Source: Burkholderiales bacterium
Lineage (GTDB): Bacteria > Pseudomonadota > Gammaproteobacteria > Burkholderiales > Burkholderiaceae_F
Direction of reading: 5' to 3'
Length of the DNA: 64,000 bases
Assembly (NCBI GenBank): GCA_020248865.1
Contig: JADCGS010000024.1
Coordinates: 1 to 64,000, forward strand
Below the pieces are notes generated by a model, which was not told the origin of the DNA, searched no databases, and saw nothing but the letters and a program-made list of their open reading frames with translations. Of the stretch, positions 18,836 to 28,038 are shown piece by piece (position 1 is the first letter of the stretch; each line of letters starts with the position of its first letter). The translations under genes were made by a program, and so were the position numbers.

Positions 18836-18867
18836 AGGAGGAGCCGGCCTTAGGAGGAGCCGGCCTT
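18836..18867. repeat. 16-bp tandem duplication
   Basis: AGGAGGAGCCGGCCTT occurs twice head to tail in the divergent gap between the lipoprotein gene and the DUF4124 gene. The unit contains an SD-like AGGAGG but is 54 nt or more from the downstream ATG, so it does not set a start. Confidence 0.8.
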
Positions 18868-18920
18868 GCGCACCGGCGGCCGTACCGGTAGCTTGCCTGC
18901 CGGAATACTGGGAGATCCCA

Positions 18921-19436
18921 ATGTCGCTGCGACTCCGTCGGCCTTTGCTGGCCGCCCTGTACGTCGGCCTGCTTGCCGCCGCTTCGAGCGCCTGGTCCCA
19001 GGCGCGCGTCATCTACAAGGTGCAGTTGCCCGACGGGCGCATTGAGTTCACCGACCAGGTGCCCCGAGGTGCGAAGGTTCTGGAGACCATCCAGCCGCGC
19101 GAGGGCAACCGGATGCAGCCGCTTGCCCGCCCGGCACCGCCGCCGCAGCCGCAGCCGACTGGCCCCGGCGGCCAACCGCTGCCGGGTACCCCTGCCGTCA
19201 GTGCAATCGACGCTGCCATGCAGGAGGTGCAGGAGGCCGAACGCGTGCTGGCCGAGGCCCGCCGCGCACGCGATCAGGGCCGCGAGCCGCTGGAGGCCGA
19301 ACGCCAGGGCCTGAAGGGCGGCGGCATGCGCACCCTGCCAACCTACGACGAGCGGCAGCGCGCGCTCGACGACGCAGTCGCCGCCGCCGAGGAGCGCGTG
19401 CGGCGCGCCTACGAAGCCCGCAACGTCGCACGCTGA
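18921..19436 (+). CDS. Periplasmic DUF4124-like protein
   Basis: 171 aa. Signal peptide of about 26 residues ending ...SSAWSQA. Then a short DUF4124-type module (VIYKVQLPDGRIEFTDQVP), a beta-strand unit common in exported proteobacterial proteins. A Pro-rich spacer (about 70-95) and a highly charged, coiled-coil C-terminal half follow, including AEERVRRAYEARNVAR. Function unknown; such proteins are often envelope-associated. It is divergent from the propeller lipoprotein and 59 nt upstream of the MFS gene on the same strand. Confidence 0.75.
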   Translation: MSLRLRRPLLAALYVGLLAAASSAWSQARVIYKVQLPDGRIEFTDQVPRGAKVLETIQPREGNRMQPLARPAPPPQPQPTGPGGQPLPGTPAVSAIDAAMQEVQEAERVLAEARRARDQGREPLEAERQGLKGGGMRTLPTYDERQRALDDAVAAAEERVRRAYEARNVAR

Positions 19437-19495
19437 GGCGTTGCCGGCCCCCGCGCGGCCCACGCTCGAACCGCCGGCACCGTAAGCTGCCGCGG

Positions 19496-20731
19496 ATGGA
19501 ACGCGCGCCTGCCCCCGCCGAAAACGTGATCGACGGCCCGCCCGCCTGGCGCCGGCTGGCCGCCGCGCTGGCGCTGGGCACGCTCGGCGGCGTGGGCATG
19601 TGGTCGGTCGTGGTGGCGCTGCCCGCGGTGCAGGCCGACTTCGGCGTCGACCGCGGCACCGCCTCGCTGCCCTACACGCTGCTGATGGTGGGTTTCGGGC
19701 TCGGCGGCATCCTGATGGGGCGGCTGACCGACCGTTACGGCGTGGCGCGGCCGCTGGCCGGCGCCATCGTCGCGCTGGCCGCGGGCTATGTGCTGGCCGG
19801 GCTGGCGCCGAGCCTGGCCCTGTTCGCGCTCGCGCATGGCGTGCTGATCGGCGCGCTCGGCGCCTCGGCCTTCTTCGGCCCGCTGATGGCCGACACCTCG
19901 CACTGGTTTGCGCGGCGGCGCGGGCTGGCGGTGTCCGTCGTGGCCTGCGGCAACTACCTCGCGGGCACGCTGTGGCCGCCGGTGGTGCAGCACCTGATCG
20001 AGACCGTCGGCTGGCGCCAGGCGCACATCGGCATCGGCGTCTTCTGCCTCGTCACCATGCTGCCGCTGACGCTGGCCATGCGGCGCGCCGCGCCGCACCT
20101 GCAGGCCGGCGCCGGCGCAGCAGCCGGCGCGGCGGGGTCGCGGCCGCTCGGGCTGTCGCCCAATGCGCTGCAGGGCCTGCTGACTGTCGCCGGCGTGGCC
20201 TGCTGCGTGGCCATGGCGATGCCGCAGGTCCACATCGTGGCCTACTGCGGCGACCTCGGCTACGGCGCGGCCGCCGGCGCGCAGATGCTGTCGCTGATGC
20301 TGGGCTTCGGCATCGTCAGCCGGCTTGCCTCGGGCTGGATCGCCGACCGCATCGGCGGCCTGCGCACCCTGCTGCTGGGCTCGTTCCTGCAGGGCGTGGC
20401 GCTGCTCCTGTACATCCCCTTCAACGATCTGTGGTCGCTGTACGTCATCTCGGCGCTGTTCGGGCTGTTCCAGGGCGGCATCGTGCCCAGCTACGCGATC
20501 ATCGTGCGCGAGCACTTCGCACCCAAAGAGGCCGGCAGCCGCGTCGGCCTGTGCGTGATGGCCACCCTGTTCGGCATGGCCTTCGGCGGCTGGCTGTCGG
20601 GCGAGATCTTCGACCTCACCGGCTCCTACACGGCCGCCTTCGTCAACGGCCTGCTGTGGAACCTGGTGAATCTATCGGTGGTGCTGTGGCTGCTGCGGCG
20701 GCCAGGCGCGCGGCGGCTGGCTGCTGCCTGA
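19496..20731 (+). CDS. MFS transporter (monocarboxylate/oxalate-formate antiporter type)
   Basis: 411 aa with twelve predicted hydrophobic helices in two halves joined by a loop near residues 205-225. The loop-2/3 MFS motif reads GRLTDRYGVARPL, and the second half has the equivalent GWIADRIGGLRTLLLG. Overall pattern resembles MCT or OxlT-like carboxylate carriers. Substrate is not determined. It is convergent with the SulP gene; the intervening 137 bp contains a perfect CCGGCCG/CGGCCGG hairpin. Confidence 0.8.
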   Translation: MERAPAPAENVIDGPPAWRRLAAALALGTLGGVGMWSVVVALPAVQADFGVDRGTASLPYTLLMVGFGLGGILMGRLTDRYGVARPLAGAIVALAAGYVLAGLAPSLALFALAHGVLIGALGASAFFGPLMADTSHWFARRRGLAVSVVACGNYLAGTLWPPVVQHLIETVGWRQAHIGIGVFCLVTMLPLTLAMRRAAPHLQAGAGAAAGAAGSRPLGLSPNALQGLLTVAGVACCVAMAMPQVHIVAYCGDLGYGAAAGAQMLSLMLGFGIVSRLASGWIADRIGGLRTLLLGSFLQGVALLLYIPFNDLWSLYVISALFGLFQGGIVPSYAIIVREHFAPKEAGSRVGLCVMATLFGMAFGGWLSGEIFDLTGSYTAAFVNGLLWNLVNLSVVLWLLRRPGARRLAAA

Positions 20732-20837
20732 GCGACCGGCCGCGCGCTTCCCGCGCCGGTCTCGAGGCAGGAGCGCCGCGCACCCGCACCCCGCCCGTCG
20801 CCGGCACCGTGGCGCAATCCAGCAGGACCGGTCCCCG

Positions 20838-20856
20838 CCGGCCGCAGTTCGGCCGG
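20838..20856. terminator. GC-rich hairpin between convergent genes
   Basis: CCGGCCG-cagtt-CGGCCGG is a perfect 7-bp stem with a 5-nt loop, 107 bp after the MFS stop and 13 bp before the SulP stop. There is no T tract on either strand, so a terminator role is only suggested by position. Confidence 0.35.
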
Positions 20857-20868
20857 TCGCCGGCCGGG

Positions 20869-23127
20869 CTATCCGGCCGCCCGACGCCACGCGGCGGTGG
20901 CATCGCGCAGGCGCACGGCCAGGGTCAGTGCCAGGTTGCGATACAGCCGCGCCGCGATCGCCGGGGCCTCGCTTTCGAGCGCCTGCATCGCCGCGACCGG
21001 CAGTACGCACACGCGGCTCGGCTCGTCGGCCACCGCATCGGCCGAGCGACCGCCGCCATCGAGCACGGCCAGCTCGCCGAAGGTCATGCCGGGCGAGTAG
21101 CTGAAGAACCGCTGCTGCCGCGACGAATCGAGAATCGAGACCGAGCCGGCACTCAGCACATACAGCGCATCGCCGGCATCGCCCTGGGCGAACACGCGCT
21201 CGCCGGTGCCAAGCTCGCGCTCGGGCATGCGCGAGCGCACGAACTCGAAGTCGGCGGCGTCGAGGCCGGCAAACAGTTGGCACTGCGCCAGCGGCACCGG
21301 CGTACCCACGGGCGGCAGTCCGGCGGCCGCCAGCAGCGCCCGTTCGCTGGCCTCGATGGCGCGGTCGGCGTCTTCGTGCAACGACCAAGGCGGGCGCGCC
21401 GGTGTTGGCGCACCCGCCGCGCCGAGCATGCCGTGCGCTCGCAACGCTGCGCCGTGCCGGTTGTCGGCAGTCACGCCGGCCAAACGCAGCGCCATGCCGC
21501 GCGTCGCGAGCAGGTCTTGCAGCCGGCCGAGCATCACCGCACCCGAGGCATCGACGGTACTGACGCGGCGCAGGTCGAGCACCAGCGAAGTCGGCGGCGG
21601 GCCGGCGGCGCTTGCGCGCACCCGCGTCTCGACCTCGAGTTCGAGGCGGTCGACATTGCCGAAGAAGAGAGCCCCTTCGAGTTCGAGCACCTGGATGCCG
21701 GCGCGTGCGCCCGCCAGGGCCTGCTCCTGCACCGGCCCGTAGACGCGCCGGCTCGGGATGGCGGCGGCCGTGTAATGCAGCCGCACCAGCGACCGGTTCA
21801 GCGCACGCACCAGGACCACGAACGACAGGAGCACGCCGAGCGCGACTGCGGCGACGAAGCCCCAGATCACCGTAACACCGCACACGACTGCCACCACCAC
21901 CAGGCTCAGGCGACGGTCGGTGACGTTGCCGGCCTCGACCGCGCCGTCGCGCCCGCGCAGCAGGGCCAGCGACCACGGGTCCACCAGGCGCCAGGCCAGC
22001 ATCAGGAGCAGGCCGGCCACCACCGGCTTCGGGCAGCGCTCGATCACCGGCAGCCCGATCACGAACACTGCCGCCAGCAGCAAGCTGCCGATGACGACCG
22101 CGCCCGCGGTACTCCCGCCGCCGCTCAGGGTGGCGAGGGCACGCAGCCGCATGTAAGCCACCGGCAGGGCCCCGAACAGGCCGAGCACCGCGTTGACCAG
22201 GCCCACCGCAGCGAGCGCGCGGTTGGGGTCGGAGCGGGTCTGCATGCGCTGGTCGACCGTGGCCAGGTTCAGCACCGTCTCGAGCGAGCCCAGGAGGGCG
22301 AGCAGCAGCGCCGTCGACAACACCACCCCGGCGTGGCGCTCCAGCAGCGCGAAGCCGGACTCGCCGAACAGCGGCGCCAGCGCGGTCGGCAGCGGCACCG
22401 TTGCCTGCAGCGGTCCGACCATGGCCACCCCGAGCCCCGCACCCGGCGCCGGCGCGCCCACTGCAAGGTCGATCGCCCACACGGCCGCGATCGCCAGCAC
22501 CAGCGCCACCAGGTAGGCCGGCCAGCGCGGCGCCAGGCGGCCCACCACGGCCACCAGCGCCACGGTACCGACAACCACGGCCAGCGCGGCCGGCTGCCAT
22601 GCGGCCAGCGCCGCCGCGCCGTCGCGCTGCAGTTGCGCGACCGACAGGCCCAGGGCCGGCGCCAACTGCGACAGCGCGATCATCACCGCCACGCCGTTCA
22701 TGAAGCCGGCCAGCACCGGCTGCGGCACGTAGCGCACGAGGCTGCCCACGCCCAGCAGCCCCATCAGCGTCTGCAGTACGCCCGACGCCAGCACCGTGAT
22801 CCCGACGAGCGCCCACAGCAGCATGAGTCCGCCGGCGCTGCCCGGCTGCAGCATCGGATCGCGCAGCCAGACCGCCACCGCGGCTGCCACGATCAGGCAG
22901 GAGCTCGCGGTCGGCGAGGCCGACGGCAGGGCTGCCCGGCTCAGCAGCGCCAACAGCACGCCGCCGACGACGACGCTGAACACCGACGCCGCAAGGCCAG
23001 CCTGCGTCGCCGCCGCGCCGAGCATGCCGAAAGCGATGAAGCCGTAGCTCAGCGTGAACGGCAGCATCGCCGCAGTGGCCTGCAGGCCGCCGCGCCACTC
23101 ACCGGCACCAAAGGAAAACCTTTTCAC
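20869..23127 (-). CDS. SulP-family anion transporter with STAS and cNMP domains
   Basis: About 752 aa from a GTG at 23127 (VKRFSFGAGEWRGGLQ). The N-terminal SulP membrane domain (about residues 10-410, 10 or more helices) is followed by a STAS domain (about 440-560, with DLRRVSTVDASGAVML) and a C-terminal cyclic-nucleotide-binding domain (about 610-735, with GERVFAQGDAGDALYVLSAGSV and GELAVLDGGGRSADAVA). SulP proteins move sulfate, bicarbonate or dicarboxylates; the STAS domain regulates, and the cNMP domain suggests nucleotide gating. The membrane region resembles BicA/SulP transporters, but I cannot assign the ion. The weak GGGGG ribosome site makes the start uncertain (ATG alternative at 23238). 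Confidence 0.8.
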   Translation of the reverse strand: MKRFSFGAGEWRGGLQATAAMLPFTLSYGFIAFGMLGAAATQAGLAASVFSVVVGGVLLALLSRAALPSASPTASSCLIVAAAVAVWLRDPMLQPGSAGGLMLLWALVGITVLASGVLQTLMGLLGVGSLVRYVPQPVLAGFMNGVAVMIALSQLAPALGLSVAQLQRDGAAALAAWQPAALAVVVGTVALVAVVGRLAPRWPAYLVALVLAIAAVWAIDLAVGAPAPGAGLGVAMVGPLQATVPLPTALAPLFGESGFALLERHAGVVLSTALLLALLGSLETVLNLATVDQRMQTRSDPNRALAAVGLVNAVLGLFGALPVAYMRLRALATLSGGGSTAGAVVIGSLLLAAVFVIGLPVIERCPKPVVAGLLLMLAWRLVDPWSLALLRGRDGAVEAGNVTDRRLSLVVVAVVCGVTVIWGFVAAVALGVLLSFVVLVRALNRSLVRLHYTAAAIPSRRVYGPVQEQALAGARAGIQVLELEGALFFGNVDRLELEVETRVRASAAGPPPTSLVLDLRRVSTVDASGAVMLGRLQDLLATRGMALRLAGVTADNRHGAALRAHGMLGAAGAPTPARPPWSLHEDADRAIEASERALLAAAGLPPVGTPVPLAQCQLFAGLDAADFEFVRSRMPERELGTGERVFAQGDAGDALYVLSAGSVSILDSSRQQRFFSYSPGMTFGELAVLDGGGRSADAVADEPSRVCVLPVAAMQALESEAPAIAARLYRNLALTLAVRLRDATAAWRRAAG

Positions 23128-23771
23128 GCGCCCCCCGCGTCCGGCGCAGCCGCGCGGCGGCGGAACACGATCATCGACGCGGCGCGGCCCGACCGATCGC
23201 CGCCGCCGCGGCCCCGTAGCTGACCTGGCCGCAGGCACTGCAAGGGCTGCGCACCTGCGAAGGTTGCGCCAGATGCGCCAACCCGCGCTCGCCGTGGTGC
23301 GAAGGCTGCATCGCGCGCGCTGTCGCCCGGCCGGGCGCGGCCGCCTTCGCGAAAGTCGAAGACGACAGCGGGTGGACGGTGTGCGGTCATGCCGATGGAG
23401 AGTTGGGCGGAGCGGATGCTACATCGGCGCAAACGCTGCACCGGCGCTCGCAGGGCAACACGACAGAGCCGGCGTCCTCGCTGCGCAGGCCAGTTTACGG
23501 GCGACCTCGGCACCGCGCCACGATGCCGCTGCGCTGTACCCCATCAGCCAGCCGGCGCAAGCGCTGCGATGGCCGGCCTGTGCCACGCGCAGCACGCCGT
23601 ACCGCAAGGGCCTTTGCGCGCCATATACAACAGAGGCATTCCCGAAACGGCGCAAGCGGCGGGCGGCGCGCAAACCTGCTCACGATCACGCCGTCATCGA
23701 CGGGCCATCTCCGTGTAATCCTTTTCAAGCAACCTCCCGCCGTCTTTCCCTTGCCTGCCTGCGGAGTGCCC
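23128..23771. other. 644-bp gap without a recognised gene
   Basis: Separates the leftward SulP gene from the rightward delta-60 lipoprotein gene. Frames are open in places, but the translations are Arg/Ala/Cys-rich shadows with no family feature. A TATACA at 23624-23629 could be a -10 for the downstream gene, but there is no good -35. Nothing else is seen. Confidence 0.5.
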
Positions 23772-25832
23772 ATGAATACACTTGAACGAATGCTGATCGT
23801 TAGCCTGGCCGCCGCGCTTGTCGGCGGTTGCGGCGGAAGCGACGAGAGAGTTCCATCGGCCGATCAGGCCCTGCGTCCTGAAGCCGCGGCGGCGACGCCG
23901 GGGGCGGGCTCCGAACTGTCCTTGCGGACGACCGGGCCGGTCGCGATCTCGTCGCGCGCAGCACGCCCCGCGCAGTCTCCGACGTCCGTCGGTCAGGGGT
24001 CGGCGTCGTCCGACGCTCGTGTTCTTTCCTCGGCGCGGAGCACCAGCGCCAATCCACGCTCCATGATGGCGCCGCAGGCCTCCGTCCCCTTGACCAGTGG
24101 CTGGATGGTCTCCGGCACCTTGGCCACGGGACTGGTGCCCGAAGTGGACGAGCAGCAACCGACCTACGCAGCCTGGGTCGGTCGCGTGACGGCGGGCGGC
24201 GCCGTCGACAGCGGCTTCGCGGGCGGGGGCTTCGTCTACCTTCCTCAGGGGTTCATCAAGGCCGAGGGTACGGCCCTCGCGGTCGACTCCAGCGGCCGCA
24301 CCCTGCTGGCTGTCACCGCACTCAACGAGTCGCGAACGTCGGTCGTCCGGCTGCTGCGACTGACCACGGCGGGCCAGCTCGACGGCAGCTTTGGGAGCGG
24401 TGGCGTGGCCGAGGTCGCCGGAGGCACTCGCGCAGCGCGCATCGCGCGGATAAGCGTGCTCGACAGCGGTCAGATTCTCGTCTTCGGCGATCGCCTCGCG
24501 GTATCCCCCGGCTTTTCCCGCTCGCCTTTCCTGGCCGCGTTCACCAGCAACGGATCGAAGGACGCCTCCTTTGGCTCTGACGGGACCTGGTCGCTCGGGG
24601 GCTTGAGTCCGTCCGGACGCGCCATCGACATGGATCGCGACGCCTCGGGTCGGCTACTCGTGTTGGTTGCGGCCGTTTCCGGGTCGGAGGGTGCCACGGC
24701 GGACGTCCTTCGGATATTGCCGGGCGGAACGCTGGACGCGAGCTTTGGGACGGGCGGCGTCGCACGGCTGCGCCTGACCAACTCCGCCTCGGTGCCGTTC
24801 GGCCTCGGTGCGCGGAGCGACGGTGGACTGATCGTGGCCGGCTCGGCCATCTCCGCCGCAGCCGGAACCACCGCGACCCGCCGGGTCTTTTTCGCCCGTC
24901 TCGGAAGCTCCGGGACGCTCGACACCTCCTTCGGCACCAACGGCTATGCGGTCATCACAACGCAGGCCGCAGTTCTGGAACCCTTGGGGGCCGTGATCCC
25001 GCCGACCGGCAGTGTCGCGCTCGTCGGCAATGCGGCCGAGGCCGGCCAGGGCCGTCCGCTGCTGGCAGCGGTCCTGAGCTCCGGCCAGCCCGACACCACG
25101 CTGGGGCCCTCCGGCTACAAGCTCCTCTCGGACCCCTTGCTGGACCAGCGACGCGTCCTGTCCGCCGTCCCGTCGGCCGACCGTCGCGGCCTGTTTCTCA
25201 ACGCGCTCAAGATCGAACGTGCCTCCGCGGCCATGCCGGTGCTCGAACTGGTCTCGGTGAACAATGTCACGCGCGACGACACACCGGCCGGCGTCAAGAC
25301 TTGTGTCGGCCCGTTTGCTGGTCTCGGCAAGCCCGTGGTGGAGATACGCGGCGGCAAACCCGGAGCGGCGGAATGGGAGTTCGGGCTGGGCGCGGACACG
25401 CAGAGCGCCGCGAAGTTCGTGAAGGGTGAACACACCTGGCAAAGCGGCGCATGGCTGCCTTTCTCCTTGATCATCAATGCGCAAGGCAACGCCACGCTGA
25501 CCTACGGCAGCACAACACTCCAATACGCGGCTACCCAGGCCGGACCGATCGGCGTCGGCAACGCGGTACGCATCTACATAAAAGCCTCGGGTACGACTCC
25601 GCCTTCGTCGGTCGCTGTGCGAGTGGTTCGCATCAATGACCACAGCGGTTTGAGCCTGGCCGCCAACACGGCCCCGAATTCGACCGCCTTCAGCGATGCG
25701 TCGCTCGCACTGTCTTTCCCGGCGTCGGCGACGAGCCTGCAGGTCGATGGCGAGGTTCAACTGAATTTCGTGGGCACCGTTCCCTCAGGGTCGAGACTCG
25801 GCGCCACGGTGACCACCGGCAACTGCAACTGA
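23772..25832 (+). CDS. Delta-60-repeat lipoprotein
   Basis: 686 aa from the ATG at 23772 (MNTLERMLIVSLAAALVGGC), which gives a signal peptide with lipobox GGC. A Ser/Ala-rich linker (to about residue 110) leads to repeats of about 55-60 residues with cores like LDGSFGSGGVAEV, KDASFGSDGTWSL, LDASFGTGGVARL and LDTSFGTNGYAV, the delta-60 repeat seen in predicted beta-propeller surface proteins. The final roughly 190 residues are a separate beta-rich domain (from TCVGPFAGLGKPVVEIRGG) that I do not recognise. The gene overlaps the next one by the TGATG junction at 25830-25834. Likely an outer-membrane-anchored binding or adhesin-like protein; no enzyme motif is visible. Confidence 0.75.
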   Translation: MNTLERMLIVSLAAALVGGCGGSDERVPSADQALRPEAAAATPGAGSELSLRTTGPVAISSRAARPAQSPTSVGQGSASSDARVLSSARSTSANPRSMMAPQASVPLTSGWMVSGTLATGLVPEVDEQQPTYAAWVGRVTAGGAVDSGFAGGGFVYLPQGFIKAEGTALAVDSSGRTLLAVTALNESRTSVVRLLRLTTAGQLDGSFGSGGVAEVAGGTRAARIARISVLDSGQILVFGDRLAVSPGFSRSPFLAAFTSNGSKDASFGSDGTWSLGGLSPSGRAIDMDRDASGRLLVLVAAVSGSEGATADVLRILPGGTLDASFGTGGVARLRLTNSASVPFGLGARSDGGLIVAGSAISAAAGTTATRRVFFARLGSSGTLDTSFGTNGYAVITTQAAVLEPLGAVIPPTGSVALVGNAAEAGQGRPLLAAVLSSGQPDTTLGPSGYKLLSDPLLDQRRVLSAVPSADRRGLFLNALKIERASAAMPVLELVSVNNVTRDDTPAGVKTCVGPFAGLGKPVVEIRGGKPGAAEWEFGLGADTQSAAKFVKGEHTWQSGAWLPFSLIINAQGNATLTYGSTTLQYAATQAGPIGVGNAVRIYIKASGTTPPSSVAVRVVRINDHSGLSLAANTAPNSTAFSDASLALSFPASATSLQVDGEVQLNFVGTVPSGSRLGATVTTGNCN

Positions 25833-25843
25833 TGGAGTCGTCG

Positions 25844-27748
25844 ATGAAAAAACTCTCTTTCCGCAATTCTTACCGTGCGTGCGCATCGGCAGTCGTCGCG
25901 CTGTCGACCTGTGCGGCCGCGCTGTTGCTGCCAACCGGCGGGGCCCAGGCGAACGGTTACGTGGCCGCTCCGCCTCCTGCTCCACATGCGAGAACAGCCC
26001 AGCGATCGACGGCGGCTCCCGAGCAGGTAGGGGCCATTTCCTCTTTCACGCTCTCGACCTCGGCCGACCACGGCTTTGCTGCGCCGCCGCTCCTTCCCGG
26101 GAACCCGTCTGCCGCTGACCCCGGAGCTCGCCAGGACTTCTGCCCCGGCGGTGCCGTGTCGGTGGTGGTAGGGCTTGTTCCTTGGTGCACCAACGCAACG
26201 TGGCTGGGCGGGGGCATGAACATCGTCCAGGGGTCCAAGCTCATGTACGAGCATAGCTGGGTGTCGCCGCGCGCCATGGCCTGGAAGCAACATCGGCAGC
26301 TTTGCGACAACATGAGCGGAAACTACTGCTATGGCGGCTTCTGGTTAGCCAATACGCATGTGGTGGGACACCGCGCCGAGCGAGCGGCAGCACCCGAGAA
26401 CACGATGGAGGCGCTGCTGCACGCAGTGAAGTACGGCGTCCCGGTGGAAATCGACTTCATGCTGGCCGAGGATGGCGAGGTGATCGGACTGCATGACGCC
26501 ATCTACGACTACTCGGAACACGGGTCGAGCTACCACTGCCATCGCGTCATACTTGTCGCGGCCCCCTGGGCGATACGCAAGACCTGCTCCATGGACTTCG
26601 GCTTGCGGGATTATTACGTTCCGATCGCAACGCTCGACGAGGTCATGGAAGCTTTCCAGACCTACCAGGCGCAGACGCGAGGCGGCTTGCCGTCCCTGTT
26701 TCTGGAGTTGAAATTGCCGACCGCTCCTTACATTTACAAGGACGCAGAGCTCCTGGGCGGTTGGGCCGCTTATTACGTTCAGCAGAGCGGGTTGTCGAGC
26801 AAGGTCTGGTTTACCTCTCTCAGTGCGCAGGCCGTGACAAGCGCAAAGAACGGAGGCGGCCAGACGGTTCTGGTGAGGAATCCGGCGGGTCTTGGTGGAC
26901 CGATTTCGGCAGCGGACTTCGTCGCGGCCATCGACGAGGCGGCGGCGGGTAACCACAAGGGCCTGATGTTCGACGTCACCGCGCTTTTCGAGAGGTCCGA
27001 CGGCCTGTACGAGACGGCAAAGAAAAATCACGCAACATGGCAAAGCCAAGTTACCTGGTCGCTCATTACAAGCTGGTCGTCGAATGGCGCTGCCGGCTCC
27101 GCTCCCGACTATGACGTTTTCTCCAAGCTTTCCTGGGATGCCGGAATGAGCTTTATGTCTCGTCTGAACGCCAAACCACCGAAGGACTCGATTCCCCCGG
27201 AAGATGGCGAGTGGTTCAAGCCGCCGCCGGCCAGCTCAAACGTCTACGGTGTCTGCGGCAGAGATATGCCGCTGCCGTGCCTGTACGGCGGTCCTACGGT
27301 GTCCAATGCGCCAAAGCGCACCGCACATGGAAGTTACGGCCTGGGTCGGGTGTTCGTGAAGGAGACGAGCGAGTACGCCTCGGTAGCGGACTTCCATAAC
27401 AACAAGGAGCCTTTGCCGCCTCCCACGCTGCGCATGTACGAGTTGCGCGAGTACGCCGCATCAAAGGGCGTGAAGATTGGTGCTTACTGGTCCGACCTTT
27501 CCTTGAGTGGCGGCATGAAGCGCCCGGCGACGCCCGAAGAAACGAAACTCTGCGCCGACAATTACCCCGTCTGTGGTTTTGAGGTCTTCGACGTCAAACT
27601 CCAAGGCGGCCGCTACATCGGGCACGCCGTCGTCTTCGACCTGGACTTCATGCTGGTGGACGATCTGGCCAAGACCAAGGTGCAATGGGAGTGGTTGAGG
27701 GCGAAAGAGCTCAAGGCCAACCATCTGGCCAGCGACATCTGGAACTGA
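25844..27748 (+). CDS. Exported glycerophosphodiester phosphodiesterase-like protein
   Basis: 634 aa from the ATG at 25844, preceded by GGAG at 6 nt; the ATG at 25832 overlapping the previous stop is an alternative. A long signal region is followed by a GDPD/PI-PLC-like TIM barrel. GHRAERAAAPENT supplies His176, Arg177 and Glu185-Asn186, EIDFMLAEDGE supplies Glu202 and Asp204, and GLHD supplies His217, the usual GDPD metal and catalytic set. The protein is about twice the length of a minimal GDPD, with an N-terminal Cys-bearing extension and a C-terminal part containing several more Cys that may form disulfides outside the cytoplasm. Base composition is visibly more AT-rich than that of the neighbours. 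It would cleave glycerophosphodiesters or a related phosphodiester. Confidence 0.75.
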   Translation: MKKLSFRNSYRACASAVVALSTCAAALLLPTGGAQANGYVAAPPPAPHARTAQRSTAAPEQVGAISSFTLSTSADHGFAAPPLLPGNPSAADPGARQDFCPGGAVSVVVGLVPWCTNATWLGGGMNIVQGSKLMYEHSWVSPRAMAWKQHRQLCDNMSGNYCYGGFWLANTHVVGHRAERAAAPENTMEALLHAVKYGVPVEIDFMLAEDGEVIGLHDAIYDYSEHGSSYHCHRVILVAAPWAIRKTCSMDFGLRDYYVPIATLDEVMEAFQTYQAQTRGGLPSLFLELKLPTAPYIYKDAELLGGWAAYYVQQSGLSSKVWFTSLSAQAVTSAKNGGGQTVLVRNPAGLGGPISAADFVAAIDEAAAGNHKGLMFDVTALFERSDGLYETAKKNHATWQSQVTWSLITSWSSNGAAGSAPDYDVFSKLSWDAGMSFMSRLNAKPPKDSIPPEDGEWFKPPPASSNVYGVCGRDMPLPCLYGGPTVSNAPKRTAHGSYGLGRVFVKETSEYASVADFHNNKEPLPPPTLRMYELREYAASKGVKIGAYWSDLSLSGGMKRPATPEETKLCADNYPVCGFEVFDVKLQGGRYIGHAVVFDLDFMLVDDLAKTKVQWEWLRAKELKANHLASDIWN

Positions 27749-27780
27749 CTGCTGCCACTGGGTCCTCCATTGACGTGCGC

Positions 27781-27872
27781 CGCTGCGGAGTTGCCATCAC
27801 CGCAGCGGCGTCCCGGCTGACGCAGCTCTCCACAAGCGCCGCCGCGGCGGGCCACTGGGCCCGCCGCGGCGG
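27781..27872. terminator. Two strong hairpins after the GDPD-like gene
   Basis: The first is CGCTGCGG/CCGCAGCG (27781-27788 with 27800-27807). The second is a perfect 15-bp stem (27839-27853 with 27858-27872) around the loop ACTG. Both lie 33-124 nt after the stop. Neither has a T tract, so termination would be intrinsic-poor or Rho-assisted; mRNA 3'-end protection is the alternative. Confidence 0.5.
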
Positions 27873-27972
27873 TCGCTTCACGTCCGCACCGGCTCGAACG
27901 AGCCGCACGCTACGGCAGCGCCCCTGCCTGCCACCGATGTCACCATCGGGTCACACGCTGGCCCTAGCTTTC

Positions 27973-27988
27973 GTGAAAACGTTTTCAC
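27973..27988. promoter_or_regulatory. Perfect 16-bp LacI-family operator
   Basis: GTGAAAACGTTTTCAC is an exact palindrome with the central CG step and AACGTT core typical of LacI/PurR/CcpA-family operators. It lies 50 bp before the LacI-type regulator ATG and is probably its own operator, also controlling the downstream transporter genes. Confidence 0.8.
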
Positions 27989-28038
27989 CGGGCACCTTTT
28001 CGACTATGTTCCCCGCCCAGGCTCTGCAACCACGGAAC

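Noticed and set aside
19600-23223. 1207-aa rightward open frame
   Set aside because: It is a shadow of the MFS gene and the opposite-strand SulP gene. The translation is Arg/Ala/Gln/His-rich without domains, while the overlapping frames carry clear families.
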